A stretch of DNA of 64,000 nt, taken from contig JASJOG010000006.1 in NCBI GenBank assembly GCA_030142905.1, positions 124,001-188,000 on the forward strand, written 5' to 3'. Made by a program: the position numbers and the translations under genes. Below the pieces are notes generated by a model that was not told the origin of the DNA, searched no databases, and saw only the letters and a list, made by a program, of their open reading frames with translations. The stretch is from Heliopora coerulea. Lineage: Eukaryota; Cnidaria; Anthozoa; Scleralcyonacea; Helioporidae. Below are positions 13,643 to 22,783 of this stretch, piece by piece (the first letter of the stretch is position 1; every line of letters begins with the position of its first letter).

Positions 13643-15157
13643 TTGTTATTATTTTTGCGGTTGTTGTTGCTGTTGCTGTTTTTGTTGTTATCCAAACACG
13701 TCGCCTTTTTCAACAAACTTCTGGGTGTTTGATTTTATATAAAAACGCCATCTCGTGCATGACATATTGCAATCAAACCAACAGCTTTATCGATCAATGA
13801 TAGCGCTATAAGTTTGACAACTCGAGATTTCAATGAAAAAAATTAAAGTTCGGCTGTCCTAAATCTGGGGTTTTGTGATACCGGCAAAAGTTATTTTGTC
13901 CTTAATGAATTGTGTTTGATTGAATTTTAATTTTCTTTTATAGATGCGAAATTCATACTTAATATTAGATGAATACGTAAGTAAATACGTTCTTTCTTAT
14001 GTTCTTTAACGCATGATCTCAAGCTATTATACTCAGAAAAACTTTCTGAGTCCTGGACGGGAATCGAACACGTAACCTTATGACCGCCGGTGAGATGCTC
14101 TAACCATTGAGCTACATACACTGAGATGGTGAGTACCATTAATACGAAGCAGTACATAAATGTAACCTTCGCTCACCATCTGAGTTCATGCAGCTCAACG
14201 GTTAGAGCATCTCTCCGGCGATCAGAAGGTTACGGGTTCGATTCCCGTCAGGGACTCAGAACGTTTTTCTGAGTATAATAGCTTGAGAGCATGCGTTAAA
14301 GAACATTATATAACTACCAAGCTATCACATTTACATCATTACATTCTTTCTGTTTTCAATTAAGTGGTCAGTTAGAAAGTGTGTTCGTCTATCGAAGAAC
14401 ACAAGTAAATTGCTGTTTTTGATTATTTCTTATCATTATTTCATTATACATGCTGTCTTTGCGATTGTTCTCGTTATGGTTGTTCAGGAGCGCCAAGAGA
14501 GGAGGAGGTAGCTGGGGTAACTGACCCGATGCCCGCGCCATGCACGGGGCCGTGCCTCGCTAATCCACTAATTTTCTTTAATGATATAGAATAAATTAAT
14601 TTCAGACTTATTCAAAAATTTAGAACGGTCACTAAATGCCATTTATATCATATGATTGCGTCTAAAAATTTGTCCCAAATGCAAGACGCCTCTGATGGCA
14701 AAAAAATTTAGGCTCTCGGCGACCCTACCTTTTCTGGGTCCATCTTGGCTTTCGGCGGCTCTGTTGTTGTTTTTACTGCTGCTGCTGTTGTTATTGCTGC
14801 TGTTGTTATTGCTGCTGTTGTTGGTATTTCTGTTGTTGTTGTTATTGTTACTATTATTGCAACTACCTGCAAAACAATTTCAATTTGAATCGTTGAGATT
14901 TTGCAAGGTGAAAAACGTTGTATGAATATAGAATGTTTGTGAAACACCACTTAAATTTGTTTTTTGTAACCTTTCTTTCTCTTGGTACTGAACATTGTCT
15001 GGTGAAGCTCTTAGTTGACAGAAAGAAAGCTCACGAGTGAACAAAATTTACATTTATATAAATTTGCGCATTTGGATACCTACCTACCTACCTATCTACC
15101 TACCTTTACCTATATCTAGATACAGACATACATATATGCACCTATACACATATACGA

Positions 15158-15233
<76 letters not shown>

Positions 15234-15992
15234 TTTAGAGAGGTTGTTTTAAGGAGAAATTGAGGAACGTAGGGAGTTTACCTTATTAAAAAAGGTTTTA
15301 AGAGTAAGGATGTTAATAATTGGTGACAGAAGGTGAAAGAATTGGACAGGGATGCTTTACATCATTGTAATTTGAAGAAGAGTAACGATAACGAGGTTAC
15401 ACAGCTAATTAGATTTTCATCCAGTGTTGTCACATATTGGTACAAATATTCGTAATTTTTGTTCGATTTCGCATGCTTTGAATGACATGAAACAGATTTT
15501 TGAGCAACCTCCTTGAGTTAGCTATAGAAGAACTAAGAATTTAAAGAATGAGCTTGTAATAAGCAGGATTAGAACATTGGATAATGATTGGAGAGACAAG
15601 GTAAAGTTTGGTAAATTGAAATTTTAGGTTTTTAGTTTCGTGGAAGAGAGAGATACTCTTGGGAATAATTTTGCTTTTTAGGACTATTAATGAGACGGAT
15701 GCCTGTTAGCAACCTCACCTTAGAAAATGCTTTTGATCGTAATAAATTAAATTATTTAGTACCACAAAGGTTTAAAATTAAGAGATTTTACTTCATGAAT
15801 TTTTGTTCAATTTACATCTAAATTTTGTAAAATTACGTGAATTAACTTTCAATATTTCCATTATTTTGTATAATCAGATCTACTCTCACATGAAAATTGT
15901 CTTGATAAAGAGATTTCGACCCGAAATGTTCACTTGAAATAAAGTTTAGAATTTATCATGACTATACACACACGCACACACACACACACACA

Positions 15993-16065
<73 letters not shown>

Positions 16066-16845
16066 ACTGATAAAATTCATTAAAAATTCGTGAGGAAAAG
16101 ATAAAAGAAAATCACAAGCGTGTCGGATCTATATATGTGATAAAGATAGGTGTGCCTTTATATGTGAAGAAGTAGTTCAATTTTTTCGGCTTACGAAAGA
16201 TAAATTTCCAAACTTTCTTCGCGAATAAGCGTATTGAGAGGTGAATTTCATAAGACATTTAAAAAACTCGCAGTTCGTGCTTTATCGGATCTAAAACACT
16301 CGGCTATCGCCTCGTGTTTTAAATCCCGATAAAGCACTCCTACTCGGTTTTTAAATATTACATATATATGTAATATTTGAACATCATCGTCCCGGTTGAG
16401 GTCATGGAGTCCAATCCTGACATTAATCTCATTCCAGTTGTATGTCGAATTTAGGACAAGTTATCTATATTTATTTCTCATCTATGTTTATCTTCCACTA
16501 CTATATATTCATGCATATACCTACATGTCCCCGAGTATCCGAACATTTGATCATTAATGCTTAAGTCAAAAACTTATGCACATTTTCTTTCCTTGAAACC
16601 AACTTAAGTGCTGTTGGTTTCAGTCTCAACAACTCAAGACCATTTTGCGCTGCATACTCAGTTTTAAAATCTGAATTTAGATGCGGTTTCTCGATAACAC
16701 TGGAGGAAGTAAAGTCCCCTCAAAATCAATTCTTGATGTTGGTGTGAAAGATGCTTTGAATGCAAGTGGATTTGACGAGCAAATGTTCTACAAACGCGGT
16801 GGAAAATATATTTGGAGCAAAGGTGATATGAATCTCGAATGGTAA
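4202..16845 (+). CDS. RSAD2: Viperin (radical SAM domain-containing protein 2), 5' part outside window
   Basis: Five exons join in frame: 4202-4363, 5902-6131, 7436-7585, 13944-13976 and 16681-16845 (stop TAA). The product follows vertebrate viperin through NFSGGEPF (SAM-binding GGE motif), [47 protein letters not shown] and [10 protein letters not shown], and ends in Trp. Known of the family: an ER and lipid-droplet enzyme that makes ddhCTP from CTP using a [4Fe-4S] cluster and SAM. The C-terminal Trp is needed for cluster loading through CIAO1. The amphipathic N-terminus and the CxxxCxxC cluster ligands are not encoded in this window, so the gene starts to the left. Introns are filled with MITEs and a PLE/Tigger nest. 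No frame damage is seen in the exons. Confidence 0.93.
4622..5011. mobile_element. Inverted-repeat element in viperin intron
   Basis: The arms start TATTACTCATTGAATTCTAA and end with the inverse near TTAGAGTTCAATGGTATTA. AAAAGACTGGAACGATATC pairs with GATATCATTCCAGTCTTTTT. Arms are about 55 bp around a non-coding centre. Confidence 0.55.
5902..6131 (+). CDS. RSAD2: Viperin exon 'AISCDSFDE'
   Basis: Acceptor TTATTTTAAG, donor GTACGT. It encodes [18 protein letters not shown] through [20 protein letters not shown] to DPVRWK, the second half of the radical-SAM barrel. Phase matches the exons on both sides. Confidence 0.93.
6975..7130 (+). repeat. Dispersed repeat, copy 1
   Basis: AGGTCCAGTAAGGGCCACCC and the following bases through the GAGGAAACCGTAGCACCTGG segment recur inverted at about 33060-33190 in a myosin intron. 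Both copies are diverged and non-coding. Family unknown. Confidence 0.5.
7436..7585 (+). CDS. RSAD2: Viperin exon '[11 protein letters not shown]'
   Basis: Acceptor CTTCTTATTCAG; 50 codons ending LVPESNEK. The donor GTTTTC is a weak GT site, but the next exon's phase and family alignment require it. Confidence 0.92.
7586..9254 (+). other. Viperin intron, left part; contains a hairpin
   Basis: Non-coding. At 8029-8131 a foldback starts GGATAAATACCTCG, pairs AGCCAGATACAT with ATGTATCTGGCTTAA and ends GGTATTTATCC. A smaller inverted pair lies near 8780-8830 (CAAACAATACGTAAAGAT and its inverse). Nothing else recognised. Confidence 0.5.
9395..9739 (+). pseudogene. PLE N-terminal fragment
   Basis: 114 codons rich in Lys, Arg and Glu, probably helical or coiled. 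An overlapping frame continues it from about 9731 to 9897 with acidic repeats such as [14 protein letters not shown], so a frameshift probably separates them. Assigned to the PLE by position between the inverted terminus and the RT remnant. No catalytic motif. Confidence 0.55.
9947..10265 (+). pseudogene. PLE reverse transcriptase, C-terminal end only
   Basis: The frame reads [40 protein letters not shown] and [14 protein letters not shown]. This is the signature just downstream of the RT palm in Penelope-like elements. The upstream palm with the catalytic aspartates is absent. The frame is cut at 10265 by the Tigger terminal repeat. Confidence 0.85.
10266..12804 (+). mobile_element. Tigger/pogo DNA transposon, apparently intact
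   Basis: 2539 bp flanked by TA on both sides (10264-10265 and 12805-12806). The first 24 bases, starting CAGTGGGCGCCGCTTAATAA, are mirrored at the right end (TTATTAAGCGGCGCCCACTG). The motif TAATAAATCC recurs just inside both ends (10285-10400 and 12735-12770), possible transposase sites. It encodes one uninterrupted transposase. Tc1/mariner-superfamily elements duplicate TA on insertion, as seen. Confidence 0.95.
10652..12190 (+). CDS. Tigger-family transposase
   Basis: DDE transposase of the pogo/Tigger branch. I chose ATG 10652 (GTGAACATGG) over the in-frame 10583 because the family-like start is [18 protein letters not shown]. That gives 512 residues, normal for the family. Domains: CENP-B/psq-type helix-turn-helix (about 5-60), second Tc5/CENP-B-type DNA-binding domain (about 78-140, [25 protein letters not shown]) and DDE_1 core with NADET (first Asp), LLVDNCLAH (second Asp) and [13 protein letters not shown] (third acidic residue, Asp as usual for Tigger). 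An acidic tail follows and the frame ends TTLDKFF. No stops or frameshifts, so it may be recently active. Confidence 0.95.
   Translation: MATTSKKRTDLTLEEKIAILDRFHAMGKTSQRNAAIALGISRGQLQNLLKNEGAIRAENPERRGMKRKRAGKDEDVEKALFEWWEFGNRRHMPVSGPILCQKAEDLARKAGHDQFRATDGWFSRWKKRHGLVFTALKGEAAEADVTAANEFRQSRLREIFQQYDKRDIYNADETAIYFRALPNSTYIAEKEKKGKRGFKTAKDRVTLMVCCNMDGEKEELLLIGKSKKPRCFKNIGQLPLNYDFSFNAWMTIDIWERWVRKMDRKFHCEKRKIFLLVDNCLAHTEVTGLKSITIEFLPPNTTSVLQPCDMGVIRTLKAHFRHQLRQNIIDTIDDSEEELVANEVVKKVSLLDTMNMLDVAWTKVTAETVRNCWEKGGFVEDLELLPELQPELEPLPLPPPGLTAEMFQQWVTIDDESETAQETAEDEMTDQLVSQIVQTTETATNDDDNEESDDEEVPVPTVTDMRAALATLDRGLQLSGFVHPEFRRLSDAIKEHLRKTFPPKQTTLDKFF
12807..13462 (+). pseudogene. PLE C-terminal region with GIY-YIG endonuclease
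   Basis: Continues the RT fragment after the Tigger. It reads [18 protein letters not shown], a Cys motif ([10 protein letters not shown]), GVIYLI..KIYVGCS with [10 protein letters not shown] (GIY-YIG nuclease), HLYAHF and a tail ending LSPRDFF-stop. GIY-YIG is the endonuclease of Penelope-like elements that primes their integration. This part is open, but the element lacks its RT core and so cannot be autonomous. Confidence 0.88.
13608..13639. repeat. (TA)n microsatellite at PLE end
   Basis: Uninterrupted TA dinucleotides directly after the right PLE terminus. Confidence 0.9.
13944..13976 (+). CDS. RSAD2: Viperin micro-exon (11 codons)
   Basis: Acceptor TTTTCTTTTATAG, donor GTAAGT. It encodes [11 protein letters not shown], matching the conserved [11 protein letters not shown] segment of viperin. 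It starts about 330 bp after the PLE end, and a tRNA-like foldback starts 24 bp after its donor. It is phase 0 on both sides. Confidence 0.92.
14001..14304. repeat. tRNA-like foldback: two tRNA-like units head to head
   Basis: A minus-strand tRNA-like unit (14046-14124) and a plus-strand one (14181-14259) face each other. The plus unit has a box A-like GCTCAACGGTTAGAGCATC and a box B-like GGTTCGATTCCC. Flanks are also inverted: GTTCTTTAACGCATGATCTC at the left, GAGAGCATGCGTTAAAGAAC at the right. I could not fold a convincing anticodon arm, so this looks like a SINE- or MITE-type derivative, not a functional tRNA. Related units occur at 27536-27839 and 38446-38518. Confidence 0.75.
14760..14860. 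repeat. Imperfect GTT/GCT trinucleotide tract
   Basis: Runs of TTG, CTG and ATT triplets over about 100 bp. They create spurious Leu-rich and Thr-rich frames. Confidence 0.85.
15165..15232. repeat. (TA)n(TG)n microsatellite
   Basis: TA repeats run straight into TG repeats. Confidence 0.95.
15245..15950 (+). pseudogene. Decayed Penelope-like element, 3' part
   Basis: One frame from 15417 reads [14 protein letters not shown], then MKQIFEQ, an in-frame stop, and [16 protein letters not shown], parallel to the [27 protein letters not shown] region of the PLE at 12850-13010. Downstream frames are broken. The end at 15902-15930 (CTTGATAAAGAG, CGACCCGAAATGTT) resembles the PLE terminal motif. Confidence 0.65.
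15964..16062. repeat. (CA)n(TA)n microsatellite
   Basis: CA repeats with a few interruptions followed by TA repeats, just after the PLE relic. Confidence 0.95.
16068..16362 (+). repeat. Interspersed repeat with GTGCTTTATCGG hairpin, copy 1
   Basis: The end is palindromic: CGTGCTTTATCGGATCTAAAAC pairs across a short loop with GTTTTAAATCCCGATAAAGCAC. The upstream 180 bp also match the copies at 45218-45425 (inverted) and 50930-51186. Non-coding. Confidence 0.65.
16681..16845 (+). CDS. RSAD2: Viperin terminal coding exon
   Basis: The acceptor is CTGAATTTAG. It encodes [46 protein letters not shown] and ends NLEW-stop. The C-terminal Trp is a hallmark of viperin. TAA is at 16843-16845. Confidence 0.95.
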   Translation: MRFLDNTGGSKVPSKSILDVGVKDALNASGFDEQMFYKRGGKYIWSKGDMNLEW

Positions 16846-16849
16846 TAAA
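16844..16849 (+). promoter_or_regulatory. RSAD2: Possible poly(A) signal overlapping the viperin stop
   Basis: AATAAA begins inside the stop codon. If used, the 3' UTR would be only about 20-30 nt. Another AATAAA lies near 17378, so which one is used cannot be decided here. Confidence 0.35.
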
Positions 16850-16879
16850 GGAAGCGGGTCAAAATTTTCTGTTCGCTTA

Positions 16880-17477
16880 CAGTGGCGTAGTTAGGAAATT
16901 TCAATCCGGGGAGGCTCGATTGGGCCTTAGTAAAATCTTTGAGGGGAGGACAACATTTGGTACAAGATTCTGAACCCTTTCAGCAACTCAATGATTATAT
17001 GATAACATTAGTTATTGAGTTCAGTTGTACAAATTCTCGAAGATGTAAATCTGTCATTTTGTCGACCTGCAACTGCGAAAATGTATAATTTGACAGTGCT
17101 GAAAGATTACATTCACAGTCGTGACTCCGAAGATTAAAAGCATTTTTCTTGCCGGAACGCTCCGACTCACTTGTAGTCGTCGTCAGGAATGCTGTGCAAG
17201 GCGACTTGCAATATATGACGTCACGTATGTATATTATGAGAGATCTAGCTTGTAATATTCTACCAATATACAGGTATGACGTCATTAGTTTTCTTTTCTT
17301 GTATATATTGCAGGTCACCTTGCAGTCTTGCACATACACAGCATCCCAGATGACGGATACAATTTAGTCGAAACTTAATAAAAGTGTTTTCAATCTTCGG
17401 GGTTAGTATTGTCTTGTATCTACGAAATGAGGTGACCCAGGGTTTTAGGAGTATACTCCCCGGTATTTATGCCACTG
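16880..17477. mobile_element. CAGTGGCGTA-ended repeat, copy A
   Basis: Starts CAGTGGCGTAGTTAGG and ends TATGCCACTG. The first 250 bp match the copy at 18838-19090 (GGCCTTAGTAAAAT, TTGAGTTCA, GGGCTGAAAGATTAC-type words). A separate inverted pair sits inside at about 17190-17330 (TTGCAATATATGACGTCA against TATATTGCAGGTCACC). No clean target duplication. Confidence 0.5.
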
Positions 17478-18837
17478 TTGGCTAGGGTGCGAGATTAACG
17501 CTGACATTATTACGCAAAATAATTACATGGTCCAAATTAGCGCTTTTCAGTCGCGTCAGAAAAGTTTTATTGGATGCATATTGGGATTACACCGTTTAAT
17601 AATATCAATTTCACCTCTAAAATCAATATGCTGATCTGGTTGGTCAAAAGTTGACATAAGTTCTAGCCAAGTTTTATATTAAAAGTATGAAAGAACGCTA
17701 TAAATCGCAAGTGATTTGAGCTTGAAGGTAAGTTCTGATCACAATTATTTTCTCTTGTGCTTAATTCCCAAAATACAAACAACATCTGGGTGGAAAGTAG
17801 CCAAGGTACACCTTCTTGCATTCATCAAATGTCGAACAAAAGACGTCACTATTGATAGTAAAGAAGATTAAAATTGAACAGAACCGACTGAAAGCTGACG
17901 TGGCGGGTGACCTACTCATTGCTTGAATGAAGAAAAGATAGAGAACATTGGAATAAAAATGGACATTCCTAGTAAAAAGAAGATGATCTACTATTTGATA
18001 AAAATTGAAGTAGAAACAACAGCGAAACTTTCCGACTAGTGAAACGTTAATTTGGACCTTGAATCAAAATTTTACTCGAGCAGTTAAGTTTTTGAAGACA
18101 GTAACCTAAATACGAAAAAATGTTTTAATTTTATTCCGAGATACTAGGACGTTCTTAATTAAGAACTACAACACTTCTCTGAGATCTGGCGCGGTGAAAG
18201 GCGTTTGTGAGATTACGTTAAGCCGATTTATTTTGCATGTTGTTTTATATATGTACTAATTTCTTTATAATACAGTCCACTTTCCATGACACTGTCCAAA
18301 TCCGACGTGAAGTCCGGTTTTTGACAGCTTTTGCGCAACTTGAAAGTTTTTTGTGATTTCGAACAGTACATTTAGTCAGTCAAATTTTGTATATATATAT
18401 ATATCTAATATAATAATTCTCTTTAAGAATTAGCTATACTTTAATTTATTTACTTACTGGATGCGCAAGCCTTGTTCACAGTATATTAGACAACTATATT
18501 AGGACAGGTTTACGAGAAAACAAAAGACACCAACTTTCTGTCAATGTATCGACAGTGTGAACAAGGCGACGTAACGACACAATAGGGGAACAATTTCATG
18601 AAAACTACGACATGAGGAATAAACCGATCTTTTCTTTATGATGCTATGAAAATGTTCATGTCGTCATGTCATTAATGTGAACTAGGACCAAGGAAAACGC
18701 ATATTAAGGCCTTAGAGTAATGATAATTATAATAGTGACAGTAATCCATTGTTGTTGTTGACTGTTTTTCTCGTTATTCATACATAGCCTGCGAGATATT
18801 TTGGTTACGTAAGCGTGAGTTAGCTAAAACCAAGAGC
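17478..18837. other. Intergenic, no gene recognised
   Basis: A+T-rich, with no frame resembling a protein. A weak MITE candidate lies at about 18473-18694: CCTTGTTCACAGTA at the left, and TAATGTGAACTAGG at the right. Confidence 0.4.
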
Positions 18838-19090
18838 AGTGGCGTAATTAGAACATTTCTAGTGGAGATGCCTCGATGGAGCCTTAGTAAATTTTGGGGA
18901 GGGGCACCTTTAGTACAGATAGTGGAACTGTTCAAATAACACTAGACATTGTGTTATTTACGGAGTTCAATTTTATAAATTTGAAAGGATGTATTTCAAA
19001 GACTTAAGTATGCCATCATGTCCACCTGCAAAAACATCAAATTTGATAGGGCTGAAAGATTACATTACTACAGGTGGGATGGCCCCAAAT
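18838..19090 (+). repeat. CAGTGGCGTA-ended repeat, copy B
   Basis: CAGTGGCGTAATTAGAAC opens a diverged copy of 16880-17130, including GGAGCCTTAGTAAAT and GGGCTGAAAGATTACATT. The right part is missing. Confidence 0.5.
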
Positions 19091-19555
19091 GTTTTTCGAG
19101 AGCCGGGACCTCCAGGTTGACCTCAGGAGTTACGCTATCGGTCAAGGTGTACTAGGATATGCTTTCAAGGTAAAGTTTTAAATCCAAGACTACAGAAATG
19201 GCAGAAAATGCATCTAGTATTCACTGGTAAGTCAAAATTTAAAATAAGTTTTTTTAAAAAATTACAAGTTACTCTGGCCGTAACCCTTGCCCGGGTATAA
19301 TATCTCTCCTTGACTATCATATACGAGTAGAATCGTGTGACGTTAGCCAGAGTAAAATAATAGACAACTAGTACAGCTGGCAAAGAGTTAATTTTTATAA
19401 ACTAGTTGTTTCATTATACATGTCTAACTATATACCGTATATGTATATATTGATTACTTATTAACCGAGTGTGAGGTCTGTACGGGGAATGTATTTGTGT
19501 GAAGTTTTTGTAGAGACCGAGTAACGAAGAAGTGAGGTCTGTGCGGAAAATATCG

Positions 19556-19557
19556 AG

Positions 19558-19651
<94 letters not shown>

Positions 19652-19712
19652 ATATATATATATATATATATTGTATATATATATATGTGTGTATATATAT
19701 ATATATATATAC
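19556..19712. repeat. (TA)n(TG)n(TA)n microsatellite
   Basis: Compound dinucleotide tract. It produces several spurious Ile/Tyr frames. Confidence 0.95.
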
Positions 19713-19727
19713 ACAGCAAATTGCCAA

Positions 19728-19950
19728 AATTATGGCACAAAACATATCAACATATAAACATATCAAGACCATCGTATCTTCATTTTATTCTCTCTTCAAC
19801 CGTCAGTGAAGATATGTTATGTGTTTCTTGGTACATTCATTGGTCAGTTTAATGTATTAAGGTTGATTAAAGTATTCACGGTTACAGATTTACCGACAAA
19901 TGCTTTTTTTTATATATGTTTATGTTTACCAAAATTTATGGAATTTGTTG

Positions 19951-19955
<5 letters not shown>
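19728..19955 (+). repeat. Dispersed repeat flanked by TA tracts, copy 1
   Basis: TGGCACAAAACATATCAAC, the GTCAGTGAAGATATG segment and CATTCATTGGTCAGT all recur inverted at 53035-53246. Both copies lie next to TA-rich tracts. Origin unknown, perhaps the tail of a retroelement. Confidence 0.55.
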
Positions 19956-19978
<23 letters not shown>

Positions 19979-19981
<3 letters not shown>

Positions 19982-21379
19982 GGAGTGAGCAAAAAAAAGT
20001 GGCCACCCTAAATAATTATGGTTAACGTAACATAATCATCACAAGATGAACAGACGTGGTTCAGAATGATCGTTTTAGGATGCATGCTTCTAAATAATTT
20101 CAAATATCATCTCAAATCTTAATTTTAATGACCGAGTTTTGAAATTCACAAACGTTACGCAGTTTTTAATTGTATTATAGTTTACAAATTCCTGGTACAT
20201 CTCCGATGTCCTTCATTTTGACTCTAACAAATTTGTCCGCACAATCGCTGATAAAGTTTATTTACAAACTACTACAAGCAACAACAGTAACTCAATTACA
20301 TACCTACTGTACGTACCATTTAATACCTAGCTGGCACTCGCTTCAATTTGATCACAGCTTTGCATAAACGAGGCATGCTTTCAATAAGCTGATGCAAGTA
20401 TTCTTTGGTGATTGATTGTAATCCATTTTTGATTACTGCAAAAAGTTCGTTTTCATTTTCCAACTTTTTGTCTATTGTTAATCAGTCCAACTCAGCCCAT
20501 AAATTCTCAATGGGATTTAGGACAACCCATCTCCATCAATATTCCCACTGATGTGCTCACGAGATGATAATCGCGGTAAACGATTCTTCTCACCCCCAAA
20601 TGGTTTCTCAGATTTTTTTTTCTCCATTTCAATTCTCTCTCTTTCAAGAGGTGATTTATGGTTTTGGCGGAAAATTTGACCCCTGTCTGAGCTTCTAGTT
20701 TATCAGCTAGCTAATGTTTGGTTGGGGTGCCTGATTTGGACGTTTTAATAATTAAACGGTCACTTCGATTGGTAGTTTCCATCCAGAACCAGGATCATGA
20801 CTGCAATCTCCACTCAATTTACCTTAATGCAAAATTCTTTTTTTGTTTTCTTTTCCCAGAACAGGTCGATGTGAATTTTTTGATACTGTACGTGTGGTAA
20901 CTCCAGCTTAAAGCAATCCAAGAATTTCATGATTCCTTCTAATTTTCATCTCAGATTTCTCGGTGCCGACTTTTTGAAGTTCCTTACTAGCCACATCACA
21001 TCACTTAACCTCAACGAAAACGTTCAAAATTGCACATGTAACTGGCTTTTTGGCTAATAATGCTTTGTACTTAAGTTATCAACTAAATATTGTGGGATGC
21101 ACAATATTTTGATAATTTTATGGACAAGCTCATATCATCCAATTTGTAAGAAATAGGAGAAAATGCACTATGTTTAGCAGAAGACATCATAAAAAGTATT
21201 AAGAATTGACGTGTGTTCCATGCTAGCACTTAAAATTGGTATTTCAAAAGCTTTTTAATCAGATCTCCAAGAAAACATTCTAAAAATATACGGTTTTCTA
21301 TCATTTCTGTTCTTCCAGTGACAGTTATTCCAAATTGACTATATTTTTGACGATGGCCACTTTTTTTGCCCACCCCCTG
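19979..21379 (-). mobile_element. Tc1-type transposon, decayed
   Basis: 1401 bp between TA dinucleotides. Left end CAGGGAGTGAGCAAAAAAAA then GTGGCCA; the right end is the inverse (TGGCCACTTTTTTTGCCCAC then CCCCTG). It sits at the edge of a (TA)n tract, as expected for a TA-targeting element. The transposase is on the minus strand and broken. Confidence 0.85.
20326..20521 (-). pseudogene. Tc1 transposase C-terminal relic
   Basis: The minus strand reads LNPIENLWAELD, a stop, then ELFAVIKNGLQSI, LHQLIESMPRLCKAVIK. NPIENLW and the SMPRR-like end are the standard C-terminal signature of Tc1 transposases, which includes the final acidic catalytic residue. In-frame stops show it is dead. Confidence 0.8.
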
Positions 21380-21944
21380 TATATCAAATATGCAACCTTG
21401 TTTCCAGGGTCTCACTTTCAGTGGGAGGCCTGAGGAGCTATTTTTTTCTTATCCCAAATTTCTCTTTCCATTACAACTTATTTCTTCTGCTTTTCAACTT
21501 TTTGGCCTTTTTAAAAGAATTCCAAACAATTATTATTGTCTATTATTGATTATTATGACCAAATCGCAATCCCTTCAAACTTATTCTCTCACTAAGATCA
21601 AAATTTTTTGACAATTGTCACAATTTCCAGACAAATAAAAACCCAGATGTCCAGTGGATTTCAGACCTACCATCTCGGCCCCTCTCAAACTCGTTTGAAT
21701 CTCATTGCCGTTTGCAAAACATAAACTGTAATCATGTGAAGTTGGTAAATCATCACTTTTTAACCTAAGTTTAAATATGATCCTTTACCGGCCGATTCTG
21801 CGTGATTTCTTCATCGAAGACCGAGAAAATAGTTCCACATCAAAGGAAACTGCGGGTATGCAGCAAAATGGAACGCATCCACACTTGGACCCAAGTGCGG
21901 GTGGACCGGCGTGGGTGGGATCTTGCCAAGACACTCCTCTTTCC

Positions 21945-22362
21945 TGGTCGGGACTAGAACGTAACCACTGAGACCTGGTACTCGTGTGGAGACTGGGACT
22001 GGAAAATTAAGTATTTTATTTACCTGATAACTTTTTGGAAAAAATCGTTCGGACTTAGGTTAAAATGCCACCAGGAGTAACACGTCAACGGTTAGAGTTA
22101 GGGTTAGGAATAGGGTTTGGGTTGTGGTTAGGATTAAGGTCAGGATTAGGATTAGGATTAGGATTAGAACCCTAACTCTAAACCTAACCCTAATCCTAAC
22201 TATAACAACCAGGATAATTCTGAATCTTAGGGCTACTTACATTTCAGGATTATCTTGAATCTTAGAGAAGAGGATATCAGGTAAATAAAATACTTAATTC
22301 TCCTGTCTCAGTACCCACATGATTACCAGGTCTCTGTGGTTATGTTCTAGTGCCGACCGACG
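21945..22362. mobile_element. Foldback element around a telomere-like array
   Basis: The left arm (GGGACTAGAACGTAACCACT, GAGACCTGGTA, TTAAGTATTTTATTTACCTG) pairs with the right arm (CAGGTAAATAAAATACTTAA, TACCAGGTCTCTGTGGTTAT, GTTCTAGTGCC). Arms are about 90 bp. The centre is a TTAGGG-like array that itself inverts. No coding frame. Confidence 0.7.
22091..22203. repeat. Inverted telomere-like (TTAGGG/TTAGGA) array
   Basis: About 75 bp of degenerate GTTAGGG and GGATTAG units followed directly by CCCTAA/CCTAAC units on the same strand, head to head. Confidence 0.8.
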
Positions 22363-22783
22363 TATCCTCCTGCGCATAAGCGTAGCATGCAGGCGGGGGG
22401 ACAGGGGAGCAATTGTCCCCCCATAGGGGTTTCCACAAGTTGCTCGGCAACTTTTTGGCAACTTTTCGTTTTATGAGCAACTTTTCTCTTAACCGGCAAT
22501 TTCGGCAACTTTTGTAACACCGAGCAACTTTTCCTAAATTTGACCTTTGTTTAGCGATTTTGAGTTTTTCAGTAACGCTTACTGTCAATTTGTGTTAAAA
22601 TATGATAGACCATCTCAGGATAATATAATATTAATAAATAAGTATAGCTCTACAAGATGGGAAGACCCATGCAAGTCCAGTCAATCTCTGCATCCCTTTA
22701 TCGGTATTTATTACTCGGTAATTTTAGCCGCCAGGGGAATTAATATCGGGGTTATTTGTCCTTTTGGCTTCTCAAAATTCAAA

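Noticed and set aside
14181..14259. Functional tRNA gene
   Set aside because: Box A and box B words are present, but a proper anticodon arm does not form and the unit is half of a foldback repeated elsewhere.
19414..19852. Several Ile/Tyr/Val frames
   Set aside because: Translations of TA and TG dinucleotide repeats.
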